This document shows, piece by piece, positions 61,045 to 64,000 of a DNA stretch of 64,000 bases (position 1 is the stretch's first letter; every line of letters starts with the position of its first letter). The notes under the pieces are model-generated. The model saw only the letters and a list, made by a program, of their open reading frames with translations, did no database searches and had not been told where the DNA came from. The position numbers and the translations under genes were made by a program. Source of the DNA: Geothrix sp. (GTDB lineage Bacteria; Acidobacteriota; Holophagae; Holophagales; Holophagaceae); NCBI GenBank assembly GCA_030681515.1, contig JAUXSE010000063.1:62001-126000 (forward strand). The letters run 5' to 3'.

Positions 61045-61177
61045 CTCTCAGCTCTCAGCTCTCAGCTCTCAGCTCTCAGCTCTCAGCTCTCAGCTCTCAG
61101 CTCTCAGCTCTCAGCTCTCAGCTCTCAGCTCTCAGCGGTCAGTTTTACTGATAGCTGACAGCCGATAGCCGATAGCT
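61044..61177. repeat. Heptanucleotide tandem arrays
   Basis: Thirteen exact copies of GCTCTCA (61044-61134) follow the stop of the zinc-ribbon gene, then after 15 bases four heptads GATAGCT, GACAGCC, GATAGCC and GATAGCT (61150-61177) run into the 3' end of the next gene. The last base of the stop codon overlaps the first heptad set. Confidence 0.95.
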
Positions 61178-61406
61178 AGAATTCGATCTCGATGGATTCT
61201 TCCGCGAGGTCGTTTTCTTCGCCCAGCACTTCACAGGCGGCCCCGTACATCTGGAGCACGGCGGTCTTGCGGTTGCTCAGGCTGGTGAGCAGATCCTTCA
61301 CGCGCTGCACTTCGGAGGCGATGGTGTTGTTGATCTGCGATACCTCGGAGCGGCAGCGCTCGCGGGTGGTCTCGTAGAAGGCTTTCTGGTCCTGGCTCAG
61401 ATCCAT
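61176..61406 (-). CDS. Small coiled-coil protein
   Basis: 76 residues with GGAG 6 bases before the ATG and an acidic C-terminus (EENDLAEESIEIEF). Most of the length is an amphipathic helix (RCRSEVSQINNTIASEVQRV). I do not recognise it. Its 3' end is next to the heptad repeats. It lies 55 bases downstream of the second kinase, possibly with it on one transcript. Confidence 0.65.
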   Translation of the reverse strand: MDLSQDQKAFYETTRERCRSEVSQINNTIASEVQRVKDLLTSLSNRKTAVLQMYGAACEVLGEENDLAEESIEIEF

Positions 61407-61461
61407 GGGGTGCTCCCGGGGGGATGGAATAACAGGGTAGGAAAGTCGAGTTTATCCTGGT

Positions 61462-63471
61462 TCAGGACCAACCGGCCACGGCCAGCATGATGACCAGTAT
61501 CACAGCCAGCGTCAGGATCACCGGCAGCAGCCAGCGGGGGCGCGGAGGAGCTAGGATATCGGGCACCGGCGCCAGCGGGGAGTCCACGGCCATCTCCACC
61601 CGGGACAGGGGGCTCCGATGGACGGCCGTGGTGCCGGTCAGGTCCCCGATGAGCCGATGGGTTCCGCTGGTGAGGCTGGCCGGGATCGGGAAGCGGGCGG
61701 AGACCAGGGATTCCAGCTGGTCCCGGGAGCCGTTGAGCAGGGTGTTCATGTACTCGGCCACGTCGTGCTCGGTGATGGGGCTTCCCTGCCGCTGAAGGTA
61801 GTCGCGCAGATCCCGTTCCATGAACCGGGCCGAAGGGTAGCGGTGATCCACGCCCTTTTGCAGGGCCCGGTTCACGATGGCCAGCATTTCCCGCGACACG
61901 CTTGGATTCAGGCTCGTCAGATCGGAGATGCGGCCCAGGCGCACCTTCTCCAGCACGCCCAGTTCCGAATCGGCCTGGAAACAGCGCTCGCCGGTGAGCA
62001 GTTCAAAAAGCACGAGGCCCAGCGAGTACAGATCGGAACGGTTGTCCAGGGGCTGTCCGGTGGCCTGCTCCGGGCTCATGTAGAGCAGCTTCCCCTTCAG
62101 CGCCCCGGCCACGGTGTGGCTGGCCTTGCTGGCGGCCTTGGCGATGCCGAAGTCCACGAGCTTCACCGCGCCCTCGGTGGAGAGGATCACGTTCTGGGGG
62201 CTGATGTCCCGATGGACCAGCTTCAGCTCCCGGTCGTCAAAGCCCCGTTTGCGATGAGCGTAGTCGAGCGCCGCGGCCACCTTCATCACCACGAAGGCCG
62301 CCACCTGCTCCGGGAAGGGCATGCCGTGCTCCCGCACCTTCCGGAGCAGGGTGCGGAGATCGCGGCCATTCACGTACTCCATGGCGATGTAGTACGAGCT
62401 GCCGGCCTTCCCGAGATCGAAGATCTGCACGATGTTCGGATGGGTCAGTTGGGCCGCCAGCTTGGCCTCGTCAATGAACATCGTGACGAAGTCCTCGTTG
62501 TCGCTGAAGTGCGGAAGGATGCGCTTGATCGCCACGATCTTCTGGAAGCCCTGCACGCCCCGCTGCTGGGCCTTGAAGAGCTCCGCCATGCCGCCCACGG
62601 CGATCTTCTCCAGCAGGAAGTAGTTCCCGTACTCCTCGATGGCCTCCGGAGCACCGGCCACGGACCGCGGCGCCGGGGCCAGGTTCCAGGGAGACACCGG
62701 TGGTCCCGCGGGTGCCTTCCCGGCCGCCCACTCGAAGGGGTCGCTCACACCCGAGATGCCGCTCAAGGTGAAGTCGGATGGACCCAAGGGTTCGGCCAAC
62801 GGAGAGGGCGCGGAATTCTGCGCTGCCCCGGATGGAAGGAACGACCGGGTTGGAATCAGGTCCGTGGCCAGTTTCACCGAAGGCACCGGCATTTTCCCCC
62901 GCTCGGGAACCGACACAGGCAGGGCTTCCACTTCCTCCAGCACCTGACCGAAGATGTCCACGGCGCTGAAGGGTGCCTGGGGCGCTGGGGGGTCGGCTGG
63001 CATCCCGTCTCCGGCAAACATCGCGAAGGGATCCGCTGGCGGCGAAACGGGATGATCCAGATCCTCCAGAAGGTCCCCGAAGATATCGTCCGCGCTGAAC
63101 TTGGCGCCTGCGGGCCGGTAGTGGCGGAGGGCGGCGGCCATGGCCCCGTCCGGCTGGGCGCGGTCCAGGAACGCCTGGACGTCCACCTGCAGGGCCCGTT
63201 CTCCCCGATCGGGTGGCGGCCCTTCAGACAGCGCCAGCACCGGGAGGCCGGGTTTCCGCGCCTGCAGTTCGCGGGCCAGGGCGTAGCCCGCCTCTTCCGG
63301 CGTGGCTGAATCAAGCAACACCAGGTTCGGCAGGAGCCCCGAGTCCAGAAAAGCCTCCGCGCCGGAAACCGGAATCCACCGGATCGCCCAGCCATCGTCC
63401 TCCAGGCAAGACACCAGACCGGGAGTCCGCAGGGACTCGCCGTCCACGATCAGAAGCAGGGGGCGGGGCAT
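61462..63471 (-). CDS. Ser/Thr protein kinase with N-terminal receiver-like domain and C-terminal membrane anchor
   Basis: 669 residues from the ATG at 63471 with GGAG upstream. Residues 1-~120 are CheY-like, with D10 and the phosphoacceptor position D54 (LVLLDSATP), but the lysine is missing. A linker of ~165 residues holds a repeated FSAxDIFG motif (125, 168). The kinase has a GG loop (IAVGGMAEL from 290), K316, HRDISPQN (H420-D422), DFG 440-442 and SPEQ. A final helix (LLPVILTLAVILVIMLAVAGW) anchors it. Catalytically complete; input unknown. Confidence 0.9.
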   Translation of the reverse strand: MPRPLLLIVDGESLRTPGLVSCLEDDGWAIRWIPVSGAEAFLDSGLLPNLVLLDSATPEEAGYALARELQARKPGLPVLALSEGPPPDRGERALQVDVQAFLDRAQPDGAMAAALRHYRPAGAKFSADDIFGDLLEDLDHPVSPPADPFAMFAGDGMPADPPAPQAPFSAVDIFGQVLEEVEALPVSVPERGKMPVPSVKLATDLIPTRSFLPSGAAQNSAPSPLAEPLGPSDFTLSGISGVSDPFEWAAGKAPAGPPVSPWNLAPAPRSVAGAPEAIEEYGNYFLLEKIAVGGMAELFKAQQRGVQGFQKIVAIKRILPHFSDNEDFVTMFIDEAKLAAQLTHPNIVQIFDLGKAGSSYYIAMEYVNGRDLRTLLRKVREHGMPFPEQVAAFVVMKVAAALDYAHRKRGFDDRELKLVHRDISPQNVILSTEGAVKLVDFGIAKAASKASHTVAGALKGKLLYMSPEQATGQPLDNRSDLYSLGLVLFELLTGERCFQADSELGVLEKVRLGRISDLTSLNPSVSREMLAIVNRALQKGVDHRYPSARFMERDLRDYLQRQGSPITEHDVAEYMNTLLNGSRDQLESLVSARFPIPASLTSGTHRLIGDLTGTTAVHRSPLSRVEMAVDSPLAPVPDILAPPRPRWLLPVILTLAVILVIMLAVAGWS

Positions 63472-63611
63472 GAGGCTCCGGGCATAAGGGAGCATCCAGG
63501 GTAGCGGGAGGCCTTCGACCTCGCCATAACCCGGAATCCAGGATAGACTTCTCGTTCGGTCCGGTGCCCTGGCAGGCCCGGCCCAATCCACGGGAAAGGA
63601 GGTGCATCCAC

Positions 63612-63818
63612 ATGCCTTTGGTCAAGGTCAAAGAAGACGAAACCTTCGAGTTCGCCCTTCGCCGCTTCAAGCGGAAGTGCGAAAAGTCCGGCATCCTCAG
63701 CGAGCTGAAGAAGCGCCAGCACTACGAGAAGCCCAGCGCCAAGCGCAAGCGCAAGATGCTCGCCGCCCGCAAGAAGACCCTGAAGCGCCTCTCCCAAGAG
63801 CGTCGCATGATCGGTTGA
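63612..63818 (+). CDS. rpsU: Ribosomal protein bS21
   Basis: 68 residues; AAGGAGGTG precedes the ATG at 63612. The bS21 core [20 protein letters not shown] and the basic tail [20 protein letters not shown] are complete. It binds the 16S 3' end and helps initiation. Its 3' end is repeated 104 bases downstream. It diverges from the kinase gene. Confidence 0.97.
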   Translation: MPLVKVKEDETFEFALRRFKRKCEKSGILSELKKRQHYEKPSAKRKRKMLAARKKTLKRLSQERRMIG

Positions 63819-63853
63819 TTCAGCATCCATGCTGAAAGCGTGAGGTCTCGCGT

Positions 63854-63922
63854 ATGAGCGAAGCGAATACCGAGAAGAAGACCCTGAAGCGCCTCTCCCA
63901 AGAGCGTCGCATGATCGGTTGA
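63854..63922 (+). CDS. 22-residue ORF made from a duplicated rpsU 3' end
   Basis: The 49 bases at 63771-63819, the last 15 codons of rpsU plus its stop, are copied exactly at 63875-63923. Upstream of the copy an in-frame ATG at 63854 opens [20 protein letters not shown] with a GAGG 9 bases before it. It would express the basic bS21 tail alone. It may be only the scar of a duplication. Confidence 0.4.
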   Translation: MSEANTEKKTLKRLSQERRMIG

Positions 63923-63949
63923 TCCTGCTCGATGCTTCGCATCGAGTGA

Positions 63950-63975
63950 AAAAGGCCCGCGCGAGCGGGCCTTTT
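63950..63975 (+). terminator. Intrinsic terminator after rpsU
   Basis: An 11-bp stem AAAAGGCCCGC/GCGGGCCTTTT (63950-63960 with 63965-63975, loop GCGA) ends in TTTT then GATTT. A smaller hairpin (CTCGATGC/GCATCGAG, 63928-63946) lies just before. It ends the rpsU transcript after the duplicated tail. Confidence 0.85.
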
Positions 63976-63981
63976 GATTTA

Positions 63982-64000
63982 CTGAAGCCTGAAGCCTGAA
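63982..64000. repeat. Heptanucleotide repeat at the window edge
   Basis: CTGAAGC repeats from 63982 (two full copies and five bases of a third) up to the window edge, so the array probably continues. Same 7-base period as the arrays near 61.1 kb, different unit. Confidence 0.7.

Noticed and set aside
61044-61177. Heptanucleotide arrays as a CRISPR
   Set aside because: Repeat units are 7 bases with no spacers and no cas genes.

Overview
The window is GC-rich (high G/C at third codon positions) and reads as one contiguous piece of a Gram-negative bacterial chromosome. Signal peptides, an outer-membrane barrel, TonB/ExbB/ExbD, Hanks-type kinases with TPR tails, a fused SecDF and a tungsten-type aldehyde oxidoreductase operon fit an anaerobic or facultative Acidobacteriota of the Holophagae (Geothrix/Holophaga) type. 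That placement is inference; no rRNA gene is present to fix it. I see no transposase, integrase, CRISPR array or phage genes. Most unusual DNA is in intergenic repeats.

Layout. 1-2.7 kb: an aorABC-like operon (ferredoxin subunit, W/Mo-pterin subunit, start of the FAD subunit), possibly preceded by a short leader ORF. 2.9-7.2 kb: a secreted PKD/repeat protein, an ArnD-like deacetylase and an S9-type hydrolase. 7.2-11.6 kb: tgt-yajC-secDF (tRNA queuosine plus protein export). 11.9-14.5 kb: tonB-exbB-exbD-exbD. 14.6-19 kb: a DUF512 radical-SAM protein, a MntA/HepT toxin-antitoxin pair and a divergent EF-G paralogue. 19.1-23 kb: beta-oxidation pair (thiolase and FadN-type multifunctional protein). 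23.1-25.3 kb: a MoxR ATPase with two proteins of one unrecognised repeat family. 25.3-31.8 kb: a kinase/TPR sensor facing a two-gene ABC importer without a binding protein. 31.8-38.8 kb: DMT exporter, lone receiver, PBP4-type peptidase, pseudopilin, GAF-GAF-HD-GYP, FabD-like acyltransferase and a zeta-like P-loop protein. 38.8-45.6 kb: CoA-binding protein, PIN toxin/antitoxin, carB/carA and tadA. 45.7-50 kb: two tRNA-Ser genes, a HTH regulator, pepD and an RMD1-type membrane protein. 50.4-58.4 kb: LURP-like protein and a tightly packed seven-gene minus-strand operon (PqqD-like, ATP-grasp, PLP decarboxylase, urea-transporter/M23 fusion, outer-membrane barrel, TPR, TSUP exporter). 58.4-64 kb: isoprenylcysteine-methyltransferase-like protein, psd-scpB-zinc-ribbon operon, a second kinase and rpsU.

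The strongest candidate for an undescribed system is the 51.1-58.4 kb operon. It has the parts of an amino-acid or peptide tailoring and export pathway (a PqqD/RRE-like carrier, an ATP-grasp ligase and a type III PLP decarboxylase) coupled to an inner-membrane urea-transporter/M23 fusion and an outer-membrane barrel. It contains no radical SAM enzyme and no obvious precursor peptide.

The second theme is duplicated gene ends and palindromes: three copies of a tRNA-Ser 3' end with inverted copies between them, a second copy of the rpsU 3' end that forms its own mini-ORF, a partial duplicate of the tadA start region, hairpin trios, and heptanucleotide arrays.
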